This document shows, piece after piece, positions 45,280 through 54,500 of a stretch of 64,000 nucleotides of DNA. Below the pieces are notes generated by a model, which was not told the origin of the DNA, made no database searches, and worked only from the letters and a program-made list of their open reading frames with translations. The DNA comes from an uncultured Pseudomonadota bacterium (GTDB taxonomy: Bacteria; Pseudomonadota; Gammaproteobacteria; Methylococcales; Methylomonadaceae), in NCBI GenBank assembly GCA_903834465.1, contig CAILJB010000114.1, forward strand, positions 1-64,000, read 5' to 3'. Position numbers and translations under genes: made by a program. Each line of letters starts with the position of its first letter. Within the stretch, counting starts at the first letter, position 1.

Positions 45280-45684
45280 ATGAGTATGTCGATTTCGGGT
45301 ATGAACGCAAATATGCCTACAATAATGTCGGGAGCAAGCTCTCGAATGTCACCTAATCAAAAAATGACAAATCTATTTCAACAAATGGATAGCAACAATT
45401 CGGGTTTGATTACGCAAGCACAATTTGCACAAACTTTTCAAAATGCAAATCCACCGGTTGCTTTCAAAGATATGGGAGCCGATTCTGTTTTTAACTCGTT
45501 AAATCAAAATGGCTCGAATGGCGTTTCTAAACAAGATTTTGTTGATGGTATGACAAAACTAATGGCGCAAGTTCGTAATCAAAATTCTAATAACGAAACA
45601 TCTTCTTCTCCGGCTCAAACGATTTCTAACAGCCGTTCATCATTTGATGCAATTTTAGGTAATTACATCAATACACACGCTTAA
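45280..45684 (+). CDS. Small EF-hand-domain protein
   Basis: A 134-residue protein with two EF-hand-like loops: residues 37-48 (D-S-N-N-S-G-L-I-T-Q-A-Q) and 75-86 (N-Q-N-G-S-N-G-V-S-K-Q-D). Both keep the hydrophobic residue at position 8, but loop 1 has Gln at position 12 and loop 2 starts with Asn and has Asn in place of the central Gly, so affinity for calcium may be low or one loop structural. The N-terminus is Met/Ser-rich, the C-terminus Ser/Asn-rich. AGAGGAAAG is an excellent ribosome-binding site. It is convergent with apbE copy 2, three bases apart. Confidence 0.85.
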   Translation: MSMSISGMNANMPTIMSGASSRMSPNQKMTNLFQQMDSNNSGLITQAQFAQTFQNANPPVAFKDMGADSVFNSLNQNGSNGVSKQDFVDGMTKLMAQVRNQNSNNETSSSPAQTISNSRSSFDAILGNYINTHA

Positions 45685-45687
45685 TTT

Positions 45688-46599
45688 TTATTTTGGAGGG
45701 AAGATTGAAACATTGCCACCTTGTCTTCCCTCGTTATCCATCCAAATATGTTTAATGCCTAATTGATTGAGCCATTCAATTCCGTCCAAACCTTTCAACA
45801 TAGCAATTGTGGCAATACTTCCCGCAAATAAACATTGTTCGGTAAGAATGCTCACTGACGATAAGCCACGCACAGACCAGCCACTTTTAGGATTTAAGAT
45901 ATGGCAATAACGTTTGCCATCAATTTCGATAAATCGTTCATAATCCCCGCTGGTTGCTAATGCACCGCGTTCTATTTCAACAGTTGCCATCGGTACATCT
46001 GGATTTCTGGGATGACAAATACCAATTTGCCAAGGTTCTTTATTTGGATGTGAACCGATTACAACAATATCACCGCCTAAATCGATTAAACCGTGTTTAA
46101 TCCCTAGCGATAGACAAAGTTCCCCCGCACGATCCGCCGCATATTCTTTACCAATTCCCCCAAAATCTATTTCCATATTCGGAATGGGAAAGCTCAAACG
46201 AGGCGATTGCCAATAGATTTTGTCCAAACCAATAAATGGCAACAATTCGTCAATAGCCGTTTGTTCAGGTAAACGTAATGTCGAAAAATCCCAAACTTTA
46301 CGCAAAATCCCCGCTGTAATATCAAACAAACCATCACTTTTTTCATAACAAGTATGAGCATAATCCAACAAACATGCCGTTTCTTCATCTACATCAATAG
46401 CCGTACCCTGTTGAGCAGCGTGGTTTATTTTGTATAAAAAACTGTCTGTGCGGTATCGAGAATAACGCGCTTCAATCCTAAGAAGTTCTTGAATAACCAA
46501 ATAGGAAATATTTTCGGCATCAGCGGAATTAGAAACATATAAATGCAAATAACAATTCGTTCCCATCGCCGTAAATGGCACACTATACAATTTAAGCAT
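45688..46599 (-). CDS. ApbE-family FAD:protein FMN transferase (copy 2)
   Basis: Paralogue of the protein at 11973-12842, sharing Y-S-R-Y-R-x-D-S-F-L, D-E-E-T-A-x-L-L-x-Y-A, K-S-D-G-L-F-D-I-T-x-G-I-L-R, N-M-E-I-D-F-G-G-I-x-K-E-Y-A-A-D-R-A and S-G-D-Y-E-R. Start at ATG 46599 (303 residues) gives the N-terminus M-L-K-L-Y-S-V; GGAGG lies 13 bases upstream, rather far, and a longer frame adds 24 residues without a better site. No signal peptide or lipobox, so probably cytoplasmic. Its flavoprotein target is not evident among its neighbours. Confidence 0.92.
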   Translation of the reverse strand: MLKLYSVPFTAMGTNCYLHLYVSNSADAENISYLVIQELLRIEARYSRYRTDSFLYKINHAAQQGTAIDVDEETACLLDYAHTCYEKSDGLFDITAGILRKVWDFSTLRLPEQTAIDELLPFIGLDKIYWQSPRLSFPIPNMEIDFGGIGKEYAADRAGELCLSLGIKHGLIDLGGDIVVIGSHPNKEPWQIGICHPRNPDVPMATVEIERGALATSGDYERFIEIDGKRYCHILNPKSGWSVRGLSSVSILTEQCLFAGSIATIAMLKGLDGIEWLNQLGIKHIWMDNEGRQGGNVSIFPPK

Positions 46600-46756
46600 G
46601 GTGAATATTAAACCTCCAAATTTGAAAATGCGGATAAAAGTAAGTTTTATGTTACAAATATTTCGTGTCAACTAAGCTCATATATTGGATTTTAAAAGCT
46701 AAATACTAGAAAATGGTAAGTTGTAACGCTGTTTTAGATTGGATTTCATTTTATTT

Positions 46757-47446
46757 ATGTTGACGCACAAACCTGTTCTTAAAAATTTGAATTTGCTTTT
46801 TATCGATGACAACATTGAAGTCAGTGCTGGAGCCTATCAACTTTTATCGAAATATTTTAAAGAGATGTATCTTGCCAGCAATGTTGAAAACGCGCTCAGA
46901 TTCTACCTCAAAAAAGATATAGACATTATTATTAGTGACATCAAAATGCCAAATGATGATGGTCTGTCATTCGTCGAAAAAATTCGCAAAAATGATAATC
47001 TCGTCGCCATTATTATTTTGACGGCTTTTACTGATACGGATTATTTATTACGGGCAGCAAATTTACAAATCGATGCGTATATTACAAAACCACTAAACTT
47101 TCAAAAACTCAACACTGCACTAGAAGCGGCAATCAAACGCCTAGAATGGAAGTTGCAACCGATTACAATTAGCGAAGAAACCTTTTATCACTCCGCACAA
47201 AAAAAATTGATTGTAAAAAACGAAGACATCAGTTTAGGACATAAAGAATGTTTATTACTAGAATTGTTACTGTTTAATAAAAATCGCATCATCCCCAAAA
47301 ACGAAATCAATGATGTCGTTTGGAATAATCAAGAAATGACCGATGCCGCGTTGAAAAATCTACTCAGTGAATTGCGTAAAAAATTGCAATGTGATGTGAT
47401 TAAAAATCAACCGGCTCGCGGTTGGTATATCGAAATTTGCTTATGA
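46757..47446 (+). CDS. OmpR-type response regulator
   Basis: A 229-residue two-domain regulator. The receiver (about 5-125) has acidic pocket D17/D18, phospho-acceptor D61 (I-S-D-I-K-M-P), T89 and K111 (I-T-K-P-L). The C-terminal winged helix (about 140-229) has the trans_reg_C pattern L-x-x-K-E-x-x-L-L-E-L-L, with A-R-G-W-Y-I near the end. The ATG at 46757 was chosen over a TTG six codons upstream; neither has a good ribosome-binding site. Its stop overlaps the start of the histidine kinase (ATGA), so the two form a translationally coupled two-component system. It diverges from apbE copy 2. Confidence 0.93.
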   Translation: MLTHKPVLKNLNLLFIDDNIEVSAGAYQLLSKYFKEMYLASNVENALRFYLKKDIDIIISDIKMPNDDGLSFVEKIRKNDNLVAIIILTAFTDTDYLLRAANLQIDAYITKPLNFQKLNTALEAAIKRLEWKLQPITISEETFYHSAQKKLIVKNEDISLGHKECLLLELLLFNKNRIIPKNEINDVVWNNQEMTDAALKNLLSELRKKLQCDVIKNQPARGWYIEICL

Positions 47447-49206
47447 GAATAAGTCTTTGGGCATTAGCCTTATTTTTAATTTCATTACAGAGCGTTTATG
47501 CGTTAGAAACGGTGACACTGCAATTGAAATGGACACATCAATTTCAATTTGCGGGGTATTACATGGCAAAAGCCAAAGGTTATTACCACGATGTTGGTTT
47601 GGATGTGAAATTTATGGAAGGTGGTTTTAGCGTTAATCCAATTGAAGAAGTTGTCAATCGTCGCGCCAATTTTGGGATCGGTAGCAGTAATTTATTACTG
47701 ACACGAAACAAAGGACAACCTGTCGTGGTACTGGGCGTTATTTTTCAGCATTCGCCACTTGTGTTACTCATGCGTAAAAATACGCCAAACCAATCCATTC
47801 ACGACATTGTCGGCAAGCCTGTAACAATCGAACCACAAGCAGACGAATTATTGGCGTACATTAAAAAAGAAGGCGTGCCGCTAGACAGTTTTACTATCAA
47901 CCATCTCAATCCAGAGTTGCAAGATTTTATTCGTGGGCGCACCGATGCCATATCTGCTTACAGCACCGACGAACTTTATATGCTTGATCGTTTAAACATT
48001 TCTTACGCCGTTTATAGCCCTCGTTCGGCGGGAATTGATTTTTATGGCGATAATTTGTTTACGATTGAATCAGAAATTCAAGAAAAACCAGAGCGCGTCA
48101 AAGCCTTTCGAGCTGCAAGTTTAAAAGGCTGGCAATATGCCATGGATCATATCGAAGAAACGGTTGCGTTAATTCATAATGATTACGCACCTTATAAAAC
48201 AATTTCTCATTTGAAATACGAAGCCGATGCCATGCAATCTTTGCTTTTACCACATTTGATTGAAGTCGGTTACATGTTTGAAGGACGATGGCAACATATC
48301 GCACAAATGTATACGGATTTAGGCATGTTGCCTGCGAATATATCGTTAAACGGTTTTCTGTATTCGCCTAATCCGCAGCCAGATTACCGATTGCTCACGT
48401 TATTCGTAACAGCGATGATTTCAATGATGATTATTAGTGTAATCGCCCTACGTTTTTTTAGACTCAATAAAAAACTAGATAAGTTGCTATACATTCGTAG
48501 TCAGTATGTAAATTTGGGCGAGACAATGAATAACATTTCGCATCAATGGAAACAGCCGTTAAACGAATTAGGCATTCACATGATGTTGCTTGAAATGTTA
48601 TGGGAAAAGGAAATACCTGAAAAAAATGGTTCTGAAATTAAAAGAATTCTCGTTAAAAGTCATTCTATTTTAGGTTTTATGGCAGAAACCATTGATATTT
48701 TTAGAGATTTTGTATCAACTAATCGCCAGCCTAGTCATTTTGATCCGGCAACCCTTATTCATCAAACATTACACTTAGTCTCTGAAAATTTCGCGATGGA
48801 AGGAATCGAAATTACCCATGACTTAGAACGCAACGCACATGTTCGAGGCAATTCGACTGAATTTTCCCATGTGTTGCTAAGTATTCTGGTAAATGCTAAA
48901 GATGTGTTTCATGAACGAAATACGACAAATTCGTTGATTCATATTCGATTATTTCAAACACAACAGCACGTTTTTATTTCTATTTCAGATAATGGTGGTG
49001 GCATTCGAATAAGACCTATTAGACGAATCTTCAATGTCGGCGTGAGTGGTAAAAAAAATCCTGAATCAGGGTTAGGTCTGTATATTAGCAAAAAAATTAT
49101 TGAAGAAAAAATGGGCGGCACCATTCAAGCTAAAAATCATAAAATTGGCGCGTTATTTAAAATTGGCTTGCCCATTATTGACAAAAATAACGAGCGGGCA
49201 AATTGA
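47443..49206 (+). CDS. Sensor histidine kinase with a THI5/NMT1-type periplasmic binding domain
   Basis: A 587-residue protein from the ATG at 47443. Signal peptide about 1-20 (ending V-Y-A). Residues about 22-300 are an NMT1/THI5-like substrate-binding domain (L-Q-L-K-W-T-H-Q-F-Q-F-A-G-Y-Y and K-G-Y-Y-x-D-x-G-L-D-V), otherwise found in ABC importers for thiamin pyrimidine precursors, alkanesulfonates or similar solutes. One transmembrane helix (about 318-339) follows, then an H-box with His367 (N-I-S-H-Q-W-K-Q-P-L) and an ATPase domain with S-D-N-G-G-G-I and S-G-L-G-L-Y-I. The ligand is unknown. The fusion makes a kinase that senses an imported-solute-like ligand directly. Phosphorylates the co-encoded regulator by inference. 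Confidence 0.92.
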   Translation: MRISLWALALFLISLQSVYALETVTLQLKWTHQFQFAGYYMAKAKGYYHDVGLDVKFMEGGFSVNPIEEVVNRRANFGIGSSNLLLTRNKGQPVVVLGVIFQHSPLVLLMRKNTPNQSIHDIVGKPVTIEPQADELLAYIKKEGVPLDSFTINHLNPELQDFIRGRTDAISAYSTDELYMLDRLNISYAVYSPRSAGIDFYGDNLFTIESEIQEKPERVKAFRAASLKGWQYAMDHIEETVALIHNDYAPYKTISHLKYEADAMQSLLLPHLIEVGYMFEGRWQHIAQMYTDLGMLPANISLNGFLYSPNPQPDYRLLTLFVTAMISMMIISVIALRFFRLNKKLDKLLYIRSQYVNLGETMNNISHQWKQPLNELGIHMMLLEMLWEKEIPEKNGSEIKRILVKSHSILGFMAETIDIFRDFVSTNRQPSHFDPATLIHQTLHLVSENFAMEGIEITHDLERNAHVRGNSTEFSHVLLSILVNAKDVFHERNTTNSLIHIRLFQTQQHVFISISDNGGGIRIRPIRRIFNVGVSGKKNPESGLGLYISKKIIEEKMGGTIQAKNHKIGALFKIGLPIIDKNNERAN

Positions 49207-49219
49207 AATCCGCCCGCTC
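49192..49219. terminator. Bidirectional terminator overlapping the kinase stop codon
   Basis: An 8-bp GC-rich perfect stem (49192-49199 with 49212-49219), loop of 12, containing the kinase stop and followed by T-rich sequence on the plus strand. It lies between convergent genes. Confidence 0.75.
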
Positions 49220-49224
49220 TAATT

Positions 49225-51531
49225 TTAGATAAATGTTGACGCACTGATATTGGTTAATGTCGAACCCGTCACTTCAATCAAATAATCGACAGAGCTAAAT
49301 GTCCCGCTACGATCTGCATCAATGGCAATAAATGATTTGTTATCGGTCGTTGTAAAAGTCGTTGCCGTAACTAATGTGTAAGTGCCAGAAAATTTCACCG
49401 TAGATACGCCCGATGAACTATTAAGCAACGCATTCAAGGTGGTAACACTCATATCTGTTGAAACAACGCCAACTGAAACGGGGGTTGTTGTCATCACTGC
49501 ATCAATCTTCACCAACGTGTTAATTCTATCCGCCAATCCATCATTAAACGTACCGACCACTAAATCAACATTGCCCGCAACAGAATTAGACGATAAAACA
49601 AATATATCATTTCCATCACCACCGATTAGGGTATCGATTCCAGTTCCCGCAATTAGCGTATCGTCGCCTGCACCACCATTAAGCATGTCATTTCCTGCGC
49701 CACCGTCAATATAATCATTGCCGTCACCGCCATTGATACTGTCGTCGCCAGCACCGCCCGATAATGTATCATTACCCGTACCACCGGTGATAGTTTGATT
49801 ACCCGCACCGCCAATAATTAATGTCGAAATATTACTCGGCGCATTTACAGTTAGTGACGTTTCAATACCATGTGTTCCTTGACTCAACATACTGTATTCA
49901 TTATCCGATAACCAGCTGTAATCCGTCGCCGTCATACGATTCACTTGAGTCGGTGTAAAGGCTTCTAATTGTTTCGTACTCAATTGCATAAGTTGTGTAG
50001 TCGTCATCGCTGGAATAAGAGACGTAAGGTCTAAATGCGCCACATCTCCTGTACTCAACCCTTTTAACGCCGCAGCGGTTAATGCACTAAACTGGTCTAT
50101 AGTTAAGGCTTCGATTTGAGTTGTGTTCAAAGCGGCAATTTGTGTCGATAACATCTTTGCAAATTGTTCAGGGACTAACGCATCGATTTGAGTAACCGAT
50201 AAACCTTGTGGTTTAAAATTTATCATCGTGGCAGGTGCTAAAGCGGCTAACGTACTTGCAGACATCGCAGCAGTTTGTGTCGAATTTAATGCAGCGAGCT
50301 GATACGCTTGCAAGATAGCGGCATTGTCAGAGCTTAACGCGCCCAATTGTATTGTCGTTAACAGCGAAAGTTGTTTTGTAGACAATGCGCTAAACTGGTC
50401 AGTTGTCAATTCAGTTATATCGATTTGAGGCACTGTTTTAATCACCCCTTTGATTGCTGACACAGAGAATTCACCTTGTAAATTAGCCGCATCCAACGCA
50501 ACCATTTGTTTTGATGTCAACGCTGACACTTGAACGTTATTCAGTTGAGTCACTTGATCACTCGATAGCGCACTAATTTGTGACGAGCTTAAACTACTAA
50601 TATTTTTCGTTGTAAAACCATTTATTGCGCCTATCGGTAAAGCCGCAATAGCATTTACATCAATATAAGGTAATTGCGAACTTTTTAATGATGCCACTTG
50701 CCCCGAAGAAAAAGATTGCGTTTGATCTGAGGTTAATGCACTGATTTGCGTAGTGGTTAATAAGGAAATTTGCAATGGTGTAAGTGAATTTACTTGTTCA
50801 CTTGTCAATATATTTACAGGCAAACCCATAATATTAGTTTTAGTGAACGCATTGATAGCAGCGGGGGTTAATGCTTGAACATCTTCATCCGTCAATGCAG
50901 CAACTTGGGCAGATTTCAATGCCGCCGTTTGCATAGCTGTAAATTTTGCTATTTGATCGCTGGTAATAGCTTGTATTTGATCACTGGTTAATCCACTGAT
51001 ATTTTTGGATGTTAAGCCACTCAATGCACTCAAATCAATCGCCGAAATATCATCAACGGAGAGTAATTTTAACTGCGTTGGTTTCAAAACGGTGATTTGT
51101 GCCGCACTCAGTGTTGCAACTTGATCTGACGTTAACAATGCCATTTGTGAATTCGTTAATGAACTCATTTGTAGCGTTGTGAATACGTTGACTTGTTCGG
51201 GTAATAAATCAGGGAAGGTGTCAGAAGGTAAATATTTGAGATTCAGTCCTATAATGGACTGTAAATCGATGGCTTGTAACTGGTCGCTACTTATCACTTG
51301 CAATTCCGCTCTAGTAATTTTAGCCACTTGTGAATAAGTCAATGCCGCTACTTGATCAACTGTGAGTGCTGAAAACTGATCAGAACTAAGTCTATCCACT
51401 GACAATCCATGTACAGCGCTCGTGCTAATCGCAGAAATCGAAGTCGCTGGCAGTTGACTATAGGTTAGTGTAGCCATTTGTAACGAGGTTAAAGCGGCTA
51501 CTTGTGCAGTATCTGTAAAATCTATTGTCAT
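49225..51531 (-). CDS. Octad-repeat RTX surface protein B
   Basis: A 768-residue protein beginning M-T-I-D-F-T-D-T, like protein C. Residues 1-540 are about 67 octads of the form L-T/S-x-x-Q-I/V/L-x-x. Residues about 573-643 hold seven or so RTX nonapeptides (G-G-A-G-N-D-x-L), the calcium-binding parallel beta-roll. The last 30 residues start with D738-A-D-R-S-G-T-F-S-S-V-D, an EF-hand-like loop, and continue Y-L-I-E-V-T-G, a C-terminus seen on type I-secreted proteins. No signal peptide. It lies 24 bases after protein C, same strand, so the two are probably co-transcribed. Function inferred as calcium-dependent surface protein or adhesin; no catalytic domain is seen. Confidence 0.8.
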   Translation of the reverse strand: MTIDFTDTAQVAALTSLQMATLTYSQLPATSISAISTSAVHGLSVDRLSSDQFSALTVDQVAALTYSQVAKITRAELQVISSDQLQAIDLQSIIGLNLKYLPSDTFPDLLPEQVNVFTTLQMSSLTNSQMALLTSDQVATLSAAQITVLKPTQLKLLSVDDISAIDLSALSGLTSKNISGLTSDQIQAITSDQIAKFTAMQTAALKSAQVAALTDEDVQALTPAAINAFTKTNIMGLPVNILTSEQVNSLTPLQISLLTTTQISALTSDQTQSFSSGQVASLKSSQLPYIDVNAIAALPIGAINGFTTKNISSLSSSQISALSSDQVTQLNNVQVSALTSKQMVALDAANLQGEFSVSAIKGVIKTVPQIDITELTTDQFSALSTKQLSLLTTIQLGALSSDNAAILQAYQLAALNSTQTAAMSASTLAALAPATMINFKPQGLSVTQIDALVPEQFAKMLSTQIAALNTTQIEALTIDQFSALTAAALKGLSTGDVAHLDLTSLIPAMTTTQLMQLSTKQLEAFTPTQVNRMTATDYSWLSDNEYSMLSQGTHGIETSLTVNAPSNISTLIIGGAGNQTITGGTGNDTLSGGAGDDSINGGDGNDYIDGGAGNDMLNGGAGDDTLIAGTGIDTLIGGDGNDIFVLSSNSVAGNVDLVVGTFNDGLADRINTLVKIDAVMTTTPVSVGVVSTDMSVTTLNALLNSSSGVSTVKFSGTYTLVTATTFTTTDNKSFIAIDADRSGTFSSVDYLIEVTGSTLTNISASTFI
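49603..49815 (-). repeat. RTX nonapeptide repeats of protein B
   Basis: About eight in-frame 27-base units encoding G-G-x-G-N/D-D-x-L/I-x, contiguous. Codes for a calcium-binding beta-roll. Confidence 0.9.
49912..51531 (-). repeat. Octapeptide-coding repeat array in protein B
   Basis: About 67 degenerate 24-base units encoding L-T/S-x-x-Q-I/V/L-x-x, starting within the first residues of the protein and ending at the shared junction W-L-S-D-N-x-Y-S. Confidence 0.85.
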
Positions 51532-51555
51532 GGTGGCGTTCTCAAAAGTTTGGAT

Positions 51556-54500
51556 TTAGATAAATGTAGTAGAAGTAATGCTTGTGACGGTTGATCCTGT
51601 TATTTCAATAAGATAGTCAACAGAATTAAATGTTCCTGTACCATCTGCGTCAACTGCAATAAATGTTTTATTGTCGGTAGTTGTAAAAATAACAGCATCT
51701 ACTGATGTGCCAGTAAATGCGCCATTTGGTTTTGCTGGTGCTGTTGCCGTAGCAGCCACACCTTTAGCCGTTCCATCTACAGAATTAAGCAACTTGTTTA
51801 ATACAAAACCATTTAAAATTGTTGATGCTAAATCTACTGATTCCCCCATTGGATCAACAATGTTTGTAATCGTAACATGAGGACTGACGATAGAGATTCT
51901 ATCTGCTGAACCCGCATTAAATGTTCCGATGATTCTATCAACACTACCGACAATAAAATTATCGCTTACAACAAACGTGTCATTCCCCGTGCCACCAATG
52001 AGAGTATCATTTCCCGCGCCACCATTAAGCGTGTCATTGCCTGCGCCACCGATTATGGTATCCGTAAAATTTGAACCGATTAACATCGTTCCTGTCGTGT
52101 TTGTGGATGTTAAACTCCATCCTTTGCTGCCTGTAGTTGCCGTGAGGTTAATTGTTCCCGTGCCATTTGTCGTGATACTTGCTGCACCATCATTAGAACT
52201 TGCTGATGTAGCTGTCCATGCACCGGTTGCAGTGATCGTGGCAGTTGCGCCAGCAGAAATTTTCACTACGTCATTCGTATTTAAATCCGTAATGGTGTCT
52301 ACACCAGAATCCACAATAAAAGAATCCGCTCCTGCGCCACCGGTCATTATATCGTTGCCCGCACCACCTGTTAGTGTGTCATTTCCACTACCGCCTGTAA
52401 TGGTTTGATTACTTGCCCCACCAACAATATTTATACCGGTTGTGTTAGCAGACGCATCTACAGTTAGCGACGTTTGAATGCCTTGCGTTCCTGAACTTAA
52501 AGTTGAATACGAATTATCGGATAACCATTTTTTTTGCACTTCCGTCATGTGACTGACTTGATTAGATGTGAATCCATCCAATTGTGTCAAAGTTAACTGC
52601 TGGAGCTGTGTTGTTGAGAATGCGGGAACAAGAAAAATAGGATCGAGAAGACTCATATCTTGAGATGTTAATGCACTGACTGCTGTTGAAGTTAATGCAC
52701 TAAATTCACTGATAGTTAAATTTGCTATGTCCGTTGTAGATAACGTGCTGGTGGGTGCTGTAGAAACTACAGAAGGCAGACTTGCTAATTGCGTTGGGGT
52801 TAATAACGTTAAATCGAGTTTAGCTAATTGTTTGTCTGTCAAAACGCTAAGCTGTGTAGTCGTCAAACCAGCGATATTTTTACTATTCAAACCTGCGATT
52901 GCATCAGCAGAAAGTACAGCAATATCAGTGGTATTGAAACTCGCCAGTTGCGAAATTTTCAATGCCCCGACTTGCGTATATGACAACATTTGCACTTGTT
53001 CTGGTAATAATGCGTTGATTTGGCTAGACGTTAGCGAAGTAATTTGCGTTGTAGTTAACGTTGAAAATTGTTCAGGGGATAACGCATCAATTTGCCCACT
53101 CGTCAGTTGCGAAATATCTAATACCCCGACTTGCGTAGTCGATAACGCTTGCTCTTGTTTCGGTAATAATGCGTTGATTTGGCTAGACGTTAGCGAAGTA
53201 ATTTGCGTTGTAGTTAACGTTGAAAATTGTTCAGGGGATAACGCATCAATTTGCCCACTCGTCAGTTGCGAAACGTTTAATGCTTCGACTTGCGTTGACG
53301 ATAACGCGTGGATTTGTCCTGTTGATAATGCGTTCGTTAGCGAAGCAATTTGCGTTGTGGTTAATACAGTAACTTGTTCAGGTGATAACGCCGCAATTTG
53401 CCCACTCGTCAATTGCGAAACGTTTAATGCTTCGACTTGCGTTGACGATAACGATTGGATTTGTCCTGTTGATAATGCGTTCGTTAGCGAAGCAATTTGC
53501 GTTGTAGTTAATACAGTAACTTGTTCAGGTGATAACGCCGCAATTTGCCCACTCGTCAATTGCGAAATGTTTAATACGCCGAATTGTGCAGACGACAACG
53601 CTTGCATTTGCGCTGGTAATAATATGTTGATTTGGCTAGTTGTTAAAGCCGTAACTTGTGATGTCGTTAAAAACCCAATTTGTGTTGTTGTCAACGAATC
53701 CACTTGTTGATTACTTAATAATTGAATTGGCAAACCAATGATATTTTTGTTGAATGCCATCAAACTTGTGGAAGTTAAGGCTTGGATAACATCGCTACTC
53801 AACATTGCAACTTGACTTGAATTTAAAGCACTAATTTGATCAGTAGTAAATTGAGAAATTTGATCACTTGTGAGTGCTTGCACTTGAGCGGTTGTTAGTT
53901 GGGCAATCTTTTGTGGCGTGAATTGAGAAAATTGTAAAGGCTTCAAAGCCGCGATTTGCGATGTTGAAAAGTGACTAATTTGCCCGGCAGTAAAACCATT
54001 TATTTCTTCTCCTGATATTACGGCAATATCAGCAGGGTTTAAAACAAGCAATTGTGAATTTTTGAATGCACCGATTTGTCCCCCTGAAAAATAGAGAGCT
54101 TGATTAGGCGTTATGGCTTCTACCTGATTTGTTGTTAACTGCGTAATTTGTTGTGCTGTAATTTGAGTAAATTGACTAGGCAATAAAACTGCAATTTGAT
54201 TAGCCGATAATCCAGCCAGTTTTAATTCTGGTATCACAGAAGGATTTAATGCCACCAATGCGTCTGTTGTTAATGAGGCAATTTGTTTTGAAGTCATTGC
54301 GGCAATTTGCATAGACTGTAAAACCGAAGCATCACCCGAACTCAACGCGCCAAGTTGCGAAACTGTCAATTTTGTAATTTGTTGTGGGGTTAGAGCGGCA
54401 ATTTGTTGTGGTAACAGTTCTGAAAATTGTGCCGTTGATAATCCTGCAATTTGCGTGTTAGATAACCCCTGTAAATTTAGATTCGAGATGGAGCTGGGCG

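Noticed and set aside
51929-52408. A 159-codon plus-strand open frame rich in Val, Pro and Ser
   Set aside because: Antisense shadow of the RTX blocks of protein C; repeats of V-S-x-P-A-P-P are the reverse reading of G-G-A-G-N-D codons.
52727-53710. A 327-codon open frame on the plus strand, rich in Cys, Val and Asn
   Set aside because: It is the exact antisense of the octad array of protein C; periodic codons without stops on one strand leave a long open frame on the other. No ribosome-binding site, and the composition is an echo of the repeat.
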